Of a DNA stretch of 64,000 bases, positions 43,344-53,141 are shown one piece after another. The notes below the pieces were generated by a model. It ran no database searches, was not told the DNA's origin, and saw nothing but the letters and a program-made list of their open reading frames with translations. Both the position numbers and the translations under genes were made by a program. Origin of the DNA: Bacillota bacterium (GTDB lineage: Bacteria; Bacillota; Clostridia; Lachnospirales; Lachnospiraceae); assembly GCA_023391695.1 (NCBI GenBank), contig JAEWAK010000041.1:1-64000 (forward strand). The letters run 5' to 3'. Position 1 is the stretch's first letter. Every line of letters begins with the position of its first letter.

Positions 43344-45956
43344 ATGAGTGAAAAAAAACAACCTACACCCCAAGAGCATGTAGATTTACTTGTTAAAAAT
43401 GCCCAGGTCGCTTTAAAAGAATTCATGAATTATGATCAGGCTGCAATTGATAACATTGTTCATGAAATGGCCTTAGCCGGTCTTGCGAAACAACAGGTAT
43501 TGGCAAAAATGGCTGTTGAAGAAACCGGAAGAGGTATTTACGAAGACAAGATCACTAAGAATATATTTGCAACTGAATATATCTGGCACTCTATCAAATA
43601 CCAAAAAACAGTTGGTATTATTGAAGATAATGATGAAGAAGATTTTATGATGGTTGCTGAACCAATCGGTATCGTAGCCGGTGTTACTCCTGTTACAAAT
43701 CCTACTTCAACCACTATGTTTAAAATCATCTCCTGTATAAAAACCCGTAACCCGATTATTTTCGGTTTTCACCCAAGTGCACAGCAGTGCTCAAAAGAAG
43801 CTGCCCAGACATTATTAGAAGCTGCCGTTAAGGCCGGTGCCCCTAAGCACTGTATCCAATGGATTGATTATCCTTCCGTGGAAGCTACCTCCGTGCTTAT
43901 GAATCATCCCGGTGTGGCTTGTATCCTGGCAACAGGCGGTCCTGGCATGGTAAAAGCCGCTTACTCTTCCGGAAAACCGGCACTTGGTGTAGGTCCCGGA
44001 AACGTTCCATGTTTTATAGAAAAATCAGCGGTTTTAAAAAGAGCGGTCAACGATCTGGTATTATCAAAATCTTTTGACAACGGTATGATTTGTGCTTCTG
44101 AACAGGCTGCTATCATCGAAGCTCCTGTATATAAGGAAGTCATTGAACTAATGAAAAAAGCAGGCTGCTATTTTGCTACCAAAGAAGAAATTAAAAAACT
44201 GGAACCTGTTGTAATTAACCTGGAAAAAAGAGCTGTTAATCCTCAAATAGTTGGACAATCACCTGAACAGATTGCAGCCCTGGCCGGATTTACAATTCCA
44301 AAAGATACAAAGATTCTATGCACCGAACTTGATGGTGTCGGATCCGATTATCCGCTGTCTATTGAAAAGTTATCCCCCGTTTTAGCTGTTGTAAAAGCAA
44401 AAGATGTGGAAGATGGTTTGGTATTATGTGAAAAGATGTTGGCAAATGGTGGTATGGGACACTCCTCCGTATTACATTCTACGGATAACAGCGTAATTGA
44501 GGAATTTTCCAACCGCATGAAGACCGGACGTATTATTATTAATTCCCCGTCGACCCATGGAGCTATCGGTGATTTATATAACACCAACATGCCTTCTTTA
44601 ACTCTCGGATGCGGATCTTACGGCGGGAACTCCACTACCCATAATGTATCTGCAGTTGACCTTGTTAACGTTAAACGTGTGGCTAAGAGGAGAAATAATA
44701 TGCAATGGTTTAAAGTTCCAAGTAAAATATACTTTGAGTCCGGTTCAACTGCCTATTTATCTAAAATGCCGGAAATAAACAAGGCTTTTATCGTAACAGA
44801 TCCGTCAATGACTCAATTAGGATATGTAAATAAAGTTTTATACCAGTTAAGGAAAAGGGAAGAATATGTTCACTGCGAAATATTTGACCAGGTAGAACCG
44901 GATCCCTCTTTGGAAACTATCATGAAGGGCGTAGATTCCATGAATAAATTCAAACCGGATGTAATCATTGCATTAGGCGGTGGTTCTGCTATTGATGCTG
45001 CAAAAGGTATGTGGTTATTCTACGAAAATCCGGAAGCTGATTTCAAGAACATGTCCTTAAAATTCCTGGATATCAGAAAAAGAACTTATAAATTCCCTCA
45101 GCTCGGTAAAAAAGCGAAATTAGTTGCAATCCCAACTACTTCGGGTACAGGATCTGAAGTTACCTCTTTCGCAGTAATATCAGATAAAACAGAAAATAAG
45201 AAATATCCTTTGGCAGATTACGAATTGACACCTGATGTAGCAATCATCGATCCTGATTTTGTAATGACTGTACCAAAGAAATCTACAGCCTGGACAGGTA
45301 TGGATGTTTTAACCCATGCAATTGAAGCATATATTTCCATTTTAGCATCTGACTATACGGATGCACTTGCTATCCATGCAATTGAGATGGTATTTAATTA
45401 TCTGAAGAAATCCTATGAGTTCGGAGAAAAGGATCCGGTTGCACGTGAAAAAATGCACAATGCATCCACCATTGCCGGTATGGCCTTTACCAATGCTTTC
45501 CTCGGCATCAATCATTCCTTAGCTCATAAACTTGGCGGACAATACCATATTCCTCATGGATGTGCCAATGCAATCTTGTTACCTCATGTAGTTCGTTACA
45601 ATGGTACCTCCTGCCCTACCAAGTTTACTTCATGGCCTAAATATGAAAGCTACATCGTTGGTGACAAGATTTTCGCATTGATGAACAAGCTTGGATTTAA
45701 ACCTAAAAATAATGATGATGCCGTAGAAATTTTGGCAGCAGAAATTGAAAAGTTAAATGCATTCCTGGAGATTCCGGCAACATTAAAAGAATACGGCATT
45801 GATGAAAAAGACTTTTTATCAAATGTAGGCAGCCTGGCTGATTTAGCATTCGGTGACCAGTGTACCACTGCCAATCCACGCTTACCATTGGTATCTGAAC
45901 TTGAAGAATTATATTTAATTGCATACTATGGCAAAGATAATGTTCCGACAAAATAG
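43344..45956 (+). CDS. adhE: Bifunctional acetaldehyde-CoA/alcohol dehydrogenase
   Basis: An 870-residue fusion. Residues 1-440 form the CoA-acylating aldehyde dehydrogenase, with the catalytic cysteine in GMICASEQ and the GPGNVPCF motif. Residues 450-870 are an iron-dependent alcohol dehydrogenase, with ALGGGSAIDAAKGMW and the metal motif GINHSLAHKLGGQYHIPHG. It reduces acetyl-CoA to ethanol and re-oxidises NADH. AGGAGG precedes the ATG. Confidence 0.97.
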   Translation: MSEKKQPTPQEHVDLLVKNAQVALKEFMNYDQAAIDNIVHEMALAGLAKQQVLAKMAVEETGRGIYEDKITKNIFATEYIWHSIKYQKTVGIIEDNDEEDFMMVAEPIGIVAGVTPVTNPTSTTMFKIISCIKTRNPIIFGFHPSAQQCSKEAAQTLLEAAVKAGAPKHCIQWIDYPSVEATSVLMNHPGVACILATGGPGMVKAAYSSGKPALGVGPGNVPCFIEKSAVLKRAVNDLVLSKSFDNGMICASEQAAIIEAPVYKEVIELMKKAGCYFATKEEIKKLEPVVINLEKRAVNPQIVGQSPEQIAALAGFTIPKDTKILCTELDGVGSDYPLSIEKLSPVLAVVKAKDVEDGLVLCEKMLANGGMGHSSVLHSTDNSVIEEFSNRMKTGRIIINSPSTHGAIGDLYNTNMPSLTLGCGSYGGNSTTHNVSAVDLVNVKRVAKRRNNMQWFKVPSKIYFESGSTAYLSKMPEINKAFIVTDPSMTQLGYVNKVLYQLRKREEYVHCEIFDQVEPDPSLETIMKGVDSMNKFKPDVIIALGGGSAIDAAKGMWLFYENPEADFKNMSLKFLDIRKRTYKFPQLGKKAKLVAIPTTSGTGSEVTSFAVISDKTENKKYPLADYELTPDVAIIDPDFVMTVPKKSTAWTGMDVLTHAIEAYISILASDYTDALAIHAIEMVFNYLKKSYEFGEKDPVAREKMHNASTIAGMAFTNAFLGINHSLAHKLGGQYHIPHGCANAILLPHVVRYNGTSCPTKFTSWPKYESYIVGDKIFALMNKLGFKPKNNDDAVEILAAEIEKLNAFLEIPATLKEYGIDEKDFLSNVGSLADLAFGDQCTTANPRLPLVSELEELYLIAYYGKDNVPTK

Positions 45957-46004
45957 TAGTTATAAAAAGTTTTTTAACAATGCATTAATATAAACCGAAA
46001 TCAG

Positions 46005-46052
46005 ATAAGCAGGTATTCCTTGAAGTTATAGATATCAGGAATACCTGCTTAT
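46005..46052 (+). terminator. Terminator of adhE
   Basis: A perfect 16-bp stem (ATAAGCAGGTATTCCT/AGGAATACCTGCTTAT) with a 16-nt loop, followed by TTATATTA; 49 bp past the stop. Confidence 0.85.
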
Positions 46053-46214
46053 TTATATTATAAAGTTATCTACTTTATATATAGACCATCATTATAAATT
46101 GACCATCAGTTTTATTGATTTCTCTATTTAATATTTACAATAGACATAAGTCAAGACAATAGTCATAGTTGCTACATACATACTTAACTATTTAATAAAG
46201 TTAAGCGAATATTT

Positions 46215-46258
46215 AAAAAGTCTCTGTTGTCTGCTATTTAACAGAAACAAAGACTTTT
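46215..46258 (-). terminator. Terminator of the parB-DUF4446 genes
   Basis: AAAAAGTCT/AGACTTTT with an inner CTGTT/AACAG pairing; TTTTT follows on the minus strand. It lies about 50 bp past the DUF4446 stop. Confidence 0.7.
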
Positions 46259-46308
46259 ATCAATAATACAGCATTTTATTATTTAACATATCCGGGTAAA
46301 TCTTTTAA

Positions 46309-46821
46309 TTACTTCATATAATCTCCCGCTTTTTTTGCTTCTTCCAATGCCAATCTTTCTTCTTCTGCCAATACAACAAATGCTTCCCCTTTAATTATTT
46401 CTTTAATATAAGTATAGCAGCCTTCTCTGCTGGAATGCATTGAGTTAAGTATGAATCCATCATTATTATCATTTAACAGGGCCAGTGCAAAACTGAGTTT
46501 TCCACCCATTTCTTTAAATGCGTCATATTTAACGATACCAATTTTTTGATAAGTAAGCAATAAATTTTCACTAATTTTTTCTAGTTTGGATTTTACTTTT
46601 AAGCTATCCAATTTGAGTTCATCAACTTCCGCAAATCTAGTTATGAATTGATTTTCCAGGCTTTTGCCATCTGCACCACCCATGAATTTTCTATATCTTT
46701 TATTTACTTTACTCAATTTTGCCATTAATACTATAATAAATATAAACAATATAAGTGAAAATCCTGTAACGCCGATCAAAACATACCCCAAATCTATTCC
46801 TAGTGATTCAAATACTTGCAT
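46309..46821 (-). CDS. DUF4446 family membrane protein
   Basis: A protein of about 170 residues: one transmembrane helix (~10-33), a short coil, then a soluble domain with GIVKYDAFKEMGGKLSFALALL and SMHSSREGCYTYIKEI, matching the DUF4446 family found beside parAB in Firmicutes. The function is unknown. I use the ATG at 46821; the upstream frame overlaps AAAGGAGAT, the ribosome binding site. It overlaps nothing and sits just after parB. Confidence 0.8.
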   Translation of the reverse strand: MQVFESLGIDLGYVLIGVTGFSLILFIFIIVLMAKLSKVNKRYRKFMGGADGKSLENQFITRFAEVDELKLDSLKVKSKLEKISENLLLTYQKIGIVKYDAFKEMGGKLSFALALLNDNNDGFILNSMHSSREGCYTYIKEIIKGEAFVVLAEEERLALEEAKKAGDYMK

Positions 46822-46837
46822 TTGTACTTTATCTCCT

Positions 46838-47737
46838 TTAATTAATTGATTCAAATAACTCAATAATTCTTTCTAACTCTTCAGTTGAATAATACTCTAT
46901 TTCAATCTTACCGTTATTATTGGCCTTTTTCTTAATGCAGACTTTTGTACCTATTATCTTTTTCATTTTTTCTTCCAGATCTCTATATATAAACAAATCT
47001 TCCTTTGTAGCTGCAATTTCTTTTTTTGTTTCATTTTTTGCATTTAAAATGCTTTTAACTAATTTTTCTGTTTCTCTTACACTTAATTTTTCGTCAAACA
47101 CTTTCATGGCAACTTGATATTGCATGTCCGGTTCTTCTATTGCGAGCAATGTTCTGGCATGTCCGCTTGAAATCATAGCATCAATTAACATTTGCTGTAC
47201 TTTGGAATCTAATTTTAACAATCTCATGGAATTCGTAACAGCTACCCGGCTTTTTGAAACTCTTTCTGCAACTTCATCCTGTTTAAGATTAAATTCTTTA
47301 ATCAGATTCTGGAAAGCAATAGCTTCTTCAATGGGATTTAAATCTTCTCTTTGCAGATTTTCAATTAAAGCAATCTCCATGATTTCCTGGGGAGAATAAT
47401 CCTTAATTATAGCCGGAATTTTCTTTAACCCAGCTATTTTTGCTGCACGCCATCTCCGTTCACCTGCTACAATTACATAATATTTGTCTTTCTTTTGAAG
47501 AATTAACGGCTGTATAACACCGTATTGTTTAATAGAATCTGCTAATTCCTGTATTGCATCTTCATCAAAATTCTTTCTGGGTTGTCCTTTGTTTGGTTCT
47601 ATTTCATTTATATTTATCAATGTTTCACGTGAAACATCTTCATCTAAATTTTTAACAGTTTCCGGCTTTTCTTTAATTACTTTTTCCGGTATCATTGAAT
47701 CCAGGCCTTTTCCTAATCCTCTTTTTGCTACTGCCAT
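46838..47737 (-). CDS. parB: Chromosome-partitioning protein ParB (Spo0J)
   Basis: A 299-residue ParB/Spo0J. The CTP-binding motif region spans LININEIEPNKGQPRKNF and AGERRWRAAK; the helix-turn-helix with KQDEVAERVSKSRVAVTN follows, and a C-terminal dimerisation domain ends the protein. It binds parS and spreads as a clamp. A parS site lies within the gene at 47621. AAAGGA precedes the ATG. Confidence 0.96.
   Translation of the reverse strand: MAVAKRGLGKGLDSMIPEKVIKEKPETVKNLDEDVSRETLININEIEPNKGQPRKNFDEDAIQELADSIKQYGVIQPLILQKKDKYYVIVAGERRWRAAKIAGLKKIPAIIKDYSPQEIMEIALIENLQREDLNPIEEAIAFQNLIKEFNLKQDEVAERVSKSRVAVTNSMRLLKLDSKVQQMLIDAMISSGHARTLLAIEEPDMQYQVAMKVFDEKLSVRETEKLVKSILNAKNETKKEIAATKEDLFIYRDLEEKMKKIIGTKVCIKKKANNNGKIEIEYYSTEELERIIELFESIN
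47621..47636. other. parS site within parB
   Basis: A perfect 16-bp palindrome TGTTTCACGTGAAACA, the Firmicute parS consensus; it lies inside the parB coding sequence, near its 5' end. Confidence 0.95.
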
Positions 47738-48162
47738 ACTATAATCCTTTCACTAAAAGACTTTGATTAATCACTGGTTTGGATAATGAAAGTCTATTCC
47801 GCCGTGCATCTGACTATAAGAACACGTTTTATATTCCTATAGTATATATTTACGATAGCATATAATAAGCCGATTCATTCAGAATACTAATTGGTCTTTC
47901 TCATCTAAACCATTGTTGATATATCAAAAGTCAAAAACTACTATTGATTCCTCTATAAAATTATATTTATTACACCATACTCTATTAATTTAAATAAACT
48001 GTTTTACCGGTTATTATAAGATATAATCCTTCATTTACAGGATAAAAAATATAAAATTTTTATTATATCATCAACCCTAGATATTCACATCCTGCTTTGC
48101 AACATGCTTATAACCTGTTACTCAGCTATGCACAATTCATGGAGACACCAATCTACACACAT
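47738..48162. other. Intergenic gap between parA and parB
   Basis: This 425-bp AT-rich gap separates two genes that usually overlap or abut. I see no ORF, tRNA or strong promoter in it. Confidence 0.5.
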
Positions 48163-48933
48163 TTAAATCATTTCATCCCTTTCAATCACTTCATCTGCTA
48201 AATCACGGTATCCTTCCGCACCAGCTGATTTCGGATCATATAAGCTAATCGGTAGTCCATGACTTGGAGCTTCAGCTAATCTAACGTTGCGGGGAATAAT
48301 GGATTTATATATAGTTTGTTTTAGATTTGTTTTCACATTTTCTACAACCTGTAGTGATAAATTCGTCCTTGCATCAAACATGGTGAATACTACACCTTCA
48401 ATTTCTAAATTAGGATTTAATCTCTGTTTAACTAAATTTATGGTATGTATCAGCTGGGTCAAACCTTCTAACGCATAATATTCACATTGAATAGGAACTA
48501 AAATTGTATCTGCAGTAGTCATAGCATTAACAGTTAAGGTATTAAGGGAAGGCGGACAATCTATTATCAGATAGTCATAATTATCTTTTATTTTTTCTAT
48601 CTCTTTCTTTAAAATAAACTCTTTTTCTTCAATTCCGATTAATTCAATTTCGGCCCCAGCCAGATTTACATTAGAAGGCAATAAAGATAGATTTTGAAAA
48701 ACATCTTTTAATAAACATTCTTCTATCGTACATTGGCCGATTATTAGTTCATAAATCGTATTTTCTAGATTATTTTTATCTACTCCTAATCCACTGGAAG
48801 TATTACCTTGTGGATCTATATCAATGGTCAAAACCTTCTTTCCTTTTTCAGCTAAGCAGGCAGATAAATTAATTGTTGTCGTTGTCTTTCCAACGCCACC
48901 TTTTTGATTAGCCACAGCTATAATACGTCCCAT
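48163..48933 (-). CDS. parA: Chromosome-partitioning ATPase ParA (Soj)
   Basis: A 256-residue ParA/Soj. The deviant Walker A is KGGVGKTTT (11-19); DIDPQGNTSSGLG and IIDCPPSLNTLTVNA are the Walker A' and B regions. It works with ParB and modulates DnaA in Bacillus. It lies 425 bp from parB. A GGGGAA precedes the ATG. Confidence 0.96.
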   Translation of the reverse strand: MGRIIAVANQKGGVGKTTTTINLSACLAEKGKKVLTIDIDPQGNTSSGLGVDKNNLENTIYELIIGQCTIEECLLKDVFQNLSLLPSNVNLAGAEIELIGIEEKEFILKKEIEKIKDNYDYLIIDCPPSLNTLTVNAMTTADTILVPIQCEYYALEGLTQLIHTINLVKQRLNPNLEIEGVVFTMFDARTNLSLQVVENVKTNLKQTIYKSIIPRNVRLAEAPSHGLPISLYDPKSAGAEGYRDLADEVIERDEMI

Positions 48934-49178
48934 GCAATTCCCCCTTTACTAAAAAATCAAATCGGATTTTCACTATTCTCTTTGCTCCTTAGCATACCTA
49001 ACATCTGTTTTACTGGTTTTACAGTTAAAACTTGAACCCGGCTGAAGCAAATAATTCTCTAACCACCGCTTAAAAAGAAATGGTGACTTACTTATAAAAT
49101 CAATTTCAAAAAATTTTAATCAATTAATTATAACACTAATTTTAACATATATCTATACTTTCCGACAAGTTTTAAAAA

Positions 49179-49194
49179 TGTTTCACGTGAAACA
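49179..49194. other. parS site upstream of parA
   Basis: A second perfect copy of TGTTTCACGTGAAACA, in the intergenic region between parA and the response regulator gene. Confidence 0.95.
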
Positions 49195-49230
49195 AAAGCG
49201 TACAACCCATTTTATGGAGTAGTACGCTTT
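49195..49230 (-). terminator. Terminator of the DegSU-like operon
   Basis: AAAGCGTAC/GTACGCTTT (9 bp) with TTTTGTTT following on the minus strand; its foot abuts parS. Confidence 0.7.
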
Positions 49231-49265
49231 ACTTTTCTTGTTTATCTATCAGTTACCAGGACGAA

Positions 49266-49916
49266 TTATAAAATTTCCACAATGTTATTTTTAATGGCAT
49301 ACACCGCAGCCTGAGTACGATCAGAAACACTAATCTTTTTAAATATATTTGAAACGTGATTTTTAACTGTTTTCTCACTAATGGACAATTGGTACGCAAT
49401 CTCCTTATTGAATAATCCTTCTGTTAAAAGTTTAAGTACTTCCATTTCTCTTTTTGTCAGCAGATTATCTTCAGTTAATTCATCTTTATCCGAATTTTCT
49501 AATTTTTCTTTTAATATAGATACTAATTCACTTTGAATATAACTTTCTCCATTTTTAACTGAAAATATCGCTTTTCTTAAAATATCGCTTTCAGAATCTT
49601 TTAATATATAGCCATCTACACCAATATCAACAGCTTTCATTAAATATTCAATTTCATTATGGATTGTTAATATTAATATTTTACTTTTACATTTATTTTC
49701 TTTCAGTTTCTGAAGAACCTGCAGGCCATTCATCTGAGGCATGTTTATATCGAGCAGGACAACGTCCGGATTTAACTTTTCAATTATATCTAAACAGGAA
49801 ACTCCATCTCCAGCTTCCCCAATAACTGATATATCACCATCCAATTCCAGCAGCTGTTTTAACCCCTCCCTTACCATACGGTGATCGTCCGCAATTACAA
49901 TTTTAATAGGTTCCAT
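49266..49916 (-). CDS. NarL/FixJ-family response regulator (DegU-like)
   Basis: A 216-residue regulator. The receiver domain has the acidic pair at 10-11 and the phospho-acceptor D56 (VVLLDINMPQMNG); the C-terminal LuxR HTH (LTKREMEVLKLLTEGLFNKE, ISEKTVKNHVSNIFKKI) binds DNA. Its closest pattern is DegU/LiaR. It overlaps the kinase gene by one base. Confidence 0.92.
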   Translation of the reverse strand: MEPIKIVIADDHRMVREGLKQLLELDGDISVIGEAGDGVSCLDIIEKLNPDVVLLDINMPQMNGLQVLQKLKENKCKSKILILTIHNEIEYLMKAVDIGVDGYILKDSESDILRKAIFSVKNGESYIQSELVSILKEKLENSDKDELTEDNLLTKREMEVLKLLTEGLFNKEIAYQLSISEKTVKNHVSNIFKKISVSDRTQAAVYAIKNNIVEIL

Positions 49917-51019
49917 TACTTATATGTCCTCCTTGCATGATTTAGTGGTACCTTTACTAAAATCTTTGTTCCATTGTTTTCACTTGATTCTATATTAAAA
50001 TCACCCGATAAAAGTAGTACTCTTTCTTTCATCATTGATAATCCATATCCCGAAAACATATTTGCCTTTGTCTCCATATAAGTATCTTTTTTAAATCCTA
50101 TACCGTTATCCGATATAGTCAAAAAAATAAAATCATCATCATAGACTAAGTCAACTATAATACTATCCGCTTTGCCGTGCTTTATTGCATTGTTGGATGC
50201 TTCCTGAACAATACGGAATAAAGTCAAATTAATTACCGGCAATATACTTTTTTCTTCATTCTGAAGCTTTAGAATTATATCAATTTCGTGGTTTTTCTTA
50301 AAATCACGAATATATCTTTCAATCGTAGCAATTAATCCCAAATCATCCAAAGACATAGGTCTCAGCCCAAAAATAATATTCCTCATATCATTAATAGTTG
50401 ATTTAATTGTATTGATCATCGTCTGGAGTTCTAACTTAGCCCTAACCGGATCGATGTCAATTAACCTTGTACACAATTCGGTTTTATGCATCATATTTGT
50501 TAAATTCTGTACTGTTGAGTCATGTAAATCCCTGGCAATCCGTTTACGCTCGTTCTCCTGGGTTTCCAGGACATTAATCCCCATCTCCAGGCTGATTTTA
50601 TTTTCAATATTGTAACCAATACTTTCGTGAACTGTGCCGGGTTCTTCTATACAATTACTTTTCATTGTATAAAAACAATTAATTAAATTATCAAGGCTGT
50701 TTTTTCGGTTAATAAAAAAAAGAAAGTTTTCCTCTGCTTCTTTTATCTTAGCTTCAATGTGCTGCTTTTCAGCTATCAAAAAATTTATACGATTATCTTT
50801 GTCGTTCTTTATGGACGGAGAAAACAAATCAGCATTCGAATTATTTTTATTAATAACCGTTAAACTATTATTAATTTCTTTTAATTCCTCTTCAAGACAC
50901 TTGATATTAATATTAATTTGATCAAGCTCTGTCTGGGTCTCTTCCTCATTTTGCGTTAAAAAATCCAGAGCATCACTTAATTGTTCCATAAACCCCATAT
51001 TATCATCCTGATGAATCAT
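49916..51019 (-). CDS. HisKA_3 sensor histidine kinase (DegS-like)
   Basis: A 367-residue cytoplasmic kinase with no transmembrane segment. Residues ~20-110 are a coiled-coil sensor region as in DegS; the phospho-acceptor is H167 in ENERKRIARDLHDSTVQ; the ATPase domain has EASNNAIKHG and SDNGIGF. It partners with the response regulator that follows (ATGA overlap). A classical DegS role is inferred. Confidence 0.9.
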   Translation of the reverse strand: MIHQDDNMGFMEQLSDALDFLTQNEEETQTELDQININIKCLEEELKEINNSLTVINKNNSNADLFSPSIKNDKDNRINFLIAEKQHIEAKIKEAEENFLFFINRKNSLDNLINCFYTMKSNCIEEPGTVHESIGYNIENKISLEMGINVLETQENERKRIARDLHDSTVQNLTNMMHKTELCTRLIDIDPVRAKLELQTMINTIKSTINDMRNIIFGLRPMSLDDLGLIATIERYIRDFKKNHEIDIILKLQNEEKSILPVINLTLFRIVQEASNNAIKHGKADSIIVDLVYDDDFIFLTISDNGIGFKKDTYMETKANMFSGYGLSMMKERVLLLSGDFNIESSENNGTKILVKVPLNHARRTYK

Positions 51020-51129
51020 AATAATGTAACTCTCCCTATTTTTTAACTATATAATATAACAAATTTTGCTTTTTTAAAAGACTAAAATGAAAAATAAAAA
51101 ATTATTTTTCTTAAATTTTTCTAAAATAG

Positions 51130-51591
51130 TTATTTTTTGTCACATTTTTGACAAAAAGTACTAAGTTTCGCTATCATTTTGATATGATCTATGCCATCTT
51201 CTTTAAAAATTTCACCATATGAATAAAATCCAATTTTTTCGTAAAAAGGTATGGCTTTAACTTGTGCATCGATAACAACTTCTTCGGCACCTGCCATAAA
51301 CGCCTTATTTACTAAAAGCCGCACAACAAAATCACCGTAATATTTTCCTCTTTCTTCCTTTAAAACCGCAATTCTTCCGATTCGGTAATTTTTACCATCA
51401 TGATAGACTCTACCGGTAGCTACGGGTTTTTTATTTTTCACATCATACACAATTGCGTGTATGGAAAGATCATCCATATCATCAAATTCAGCTTCTTCTG
51501 GTATATCCTGTTCCAGCACGAATACTTTTCTTCGGATATCGAAGGCTTCCGACAGATCATCGCCGTAATAAAGATATTTTCCCTGTACCAT
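51130..51591 (-). CDS. GNAT family N-acetyltransferase (ElaA-like)
   Basis: About 153 residues. AFDIRRKVFVLEQDIPEEAEFDDMD, ATGRVYHDG and IGRIAVLKEERGKYYGDFVV, the acetyl-CoA loop, match the ElaA/YjcF-type GNAT group. The substrate is unknown. I use ATG 51591; a GTG 9 nt upstream is part of the GGCGGTG region. Confidence 0.88.
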   Translation of the reverse strand: MVQGKYLYYGDDLSEAFDIRRKVFVLEQDIPEEAEFDDMDDLSIHAIVYDVKNKKPVATGRVYHDGKNYRIGRIAVLKEERGKYYGDFVVRLLVNKAFMAGAEEVVIDAQVKAIPFYEKIGFYSYGEIFKEDGIDHIKMIAKLSTFCQKCDKK

Positions 51592-52232
51592 AATTTTCAC
51601 CGCCTGTTATCTTTTTCTATTATTATATCATTATAAACCAGTTTGATAAATAATCCGAATTTTTTATTATAATACAAATTATAATATACGATAAGTATAA
51701 TAAGGATTAAAAAATTGTAATTAAATTATAAAATTATAAATGCTGTAAATCCTTATTCTATATAAAAACGCTTATTGGATTGTTCCCTATATAAAGCGAT
51801 ACAAAGCGATGGAATGAGTCGCAGCAATGACAATAACATACATGCTGCACTGATTAACAACATTTCCGCAGAGACAGTCCAACAAACATATATGTAAAAA
51901 TATATATAATTTTTAAGATTAACGGACTATAATTTCAAATGATTTAAAGTGCCAATCATCCTTCTAATTTGCCCTGCTTGTAAATTATACAACTAGAGGA
52001 TGTTTGAAAAATGCTTATGCCGGATTGGATACTCCACTTTGCGGGAGGCAAGAAACGATTTTGGGTGCGCAGCGGGGCAACGTTCCCAAAATTGTGACGC
52101 AGTATGCCTCAAGGTGGGGCGTTCAAAACGCACAATAAATTTTCAAACACGCTCTTATGCTTAATTTATAGACAATAGATGATCGACACTTTTAATGCAA
52201 AATCATAGATAAAAATCATACTCTTATCAATT
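51592..52232. other. Intergenic region with MITE-like element
   Basis: AT-rich sequence with no gene. It includes the palindromic element at 51996-52154 and the upstream region of the GNAT gene. Confidence 0.6.
51996..52154. repeat. Palindromic MITE-like element, best-preserved copy
   Basis: 159 bp with terminal inverted repeats GAGGATGTTTGAAAA...TTTTCAAACACGCTC, and further imperfect internal pairing (CCACTTTGCGGGAGGC / GCCTCAAGGTGGGGCG; TTTTGGG / CCCAAAA). It is preceded by TA. It belongs to the same family as 8289, 7404 and 22866. It encodes nothing. Confidence 0.8.
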
Positions 52233-52952
52233 TTATATAATAGGATCTTTTCCGGGTTTACCGGCATTTCTTGGATAAGCTTTTGGCGTTATCCCTACCT
52301 TCTTTATTTTAATTAAAGTTCTTTCCATATCAGTACCAGGTAATTGAAAGCTTTTAACCTGTTCAAGACTTCCTCCTAATATACGGATTGCTTTTTTGGA
52401 TTCCTCTAATTCACTTTGTATATTCCCGGCTTTATAAGGGATGAAATAACCCTTTATTTTTACATAGGACATACAATATTCGGACAAGGTTGATAATTTT
52501 GCAACCGCCCTGGAAACACAAAGGTCAAAACTTTCACGATAACCTTCCATCCTTCCGAAATCTTCCGCCCTTCCATGTACCGCAATTATATTTTTCAGTC
52601 CCAATTCCTTAATTACATCATTTAAAAAGTTTACCCTTTTATTCAAAGAATCAAGCAATACGATATCCATTTCCGGAAAAGCAATTTTTAACGGAATACC
52701 CGGAAATCCTGCCCCTGTCCCCATATCAAGTGTCCTCAGGCCCTGACCGATTTCATATATCTTAACCAGAGAAAGACTATCGGTAAAATGTTTTTTCAGA
52801 ACTTCATCATAATCCGTAACTGCGGTGAGATTCATAACTTTATTCCGCTCGATTAACAATTCATAATATTTTAAGAACTGCTCCGTCTGCAAATCCGACA
52901 AAGTTATATTCAAATCGTTTAATAATGGGATAAATGCAGTTTTCTTCTCCAT
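52233..52952 (-). CDS. rsmG: 16S rRNA (guanine527-N7)-methyltransferase
   Basis: A 239-residue RsmG (GidB). Motifs MNLTAVTDYDEVLKKHFTDSL, LDMGTGAGFPGIPLKI (SAM loop) and SRAVAKLSTLSEYC are typical. It methylates G527 of 16S rRNA. It follows mnmG, as in nearly all Firmicutes. Confidence 0.96.
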   Translation of the reverse strand: MEKKTAFIPLLNDLNITLSDLQTEQFLKYYELLIERNKVMNLTAVTDYDEVLKKHFTDSLSLVKIYEIGQGLRTLDMGTGAGFPGIPLKIAFPEMDIVLLDSLNKRVNFLNDVIKELGLKNIIAVHGRAEDFGRMEGYRESFDLCVSRAVAKLSTLSEYCMSYVKIKGYFIPYKAGNIQSELEESKKAIRILGGSLEQVKSFQLPGTDMERTLIKIKKVGITPKAYPRNAGKPGKDPII

Positions 52953-53141
52953 ATAATTTCATCCTTCTAAATTATTAGTAATTATCACCTGGTATTTCCC
53001 AGTTTAATATATCCTGTTCTCTTTATAAATATCAGCATTTGAGTGTATTAAACATCCAATATATAAACATGTCATTCAGTTTATATAATTGTCATTCCAT
53101 TTATATAATTATCATTCCGTTATATATCATAATCGGACGAC

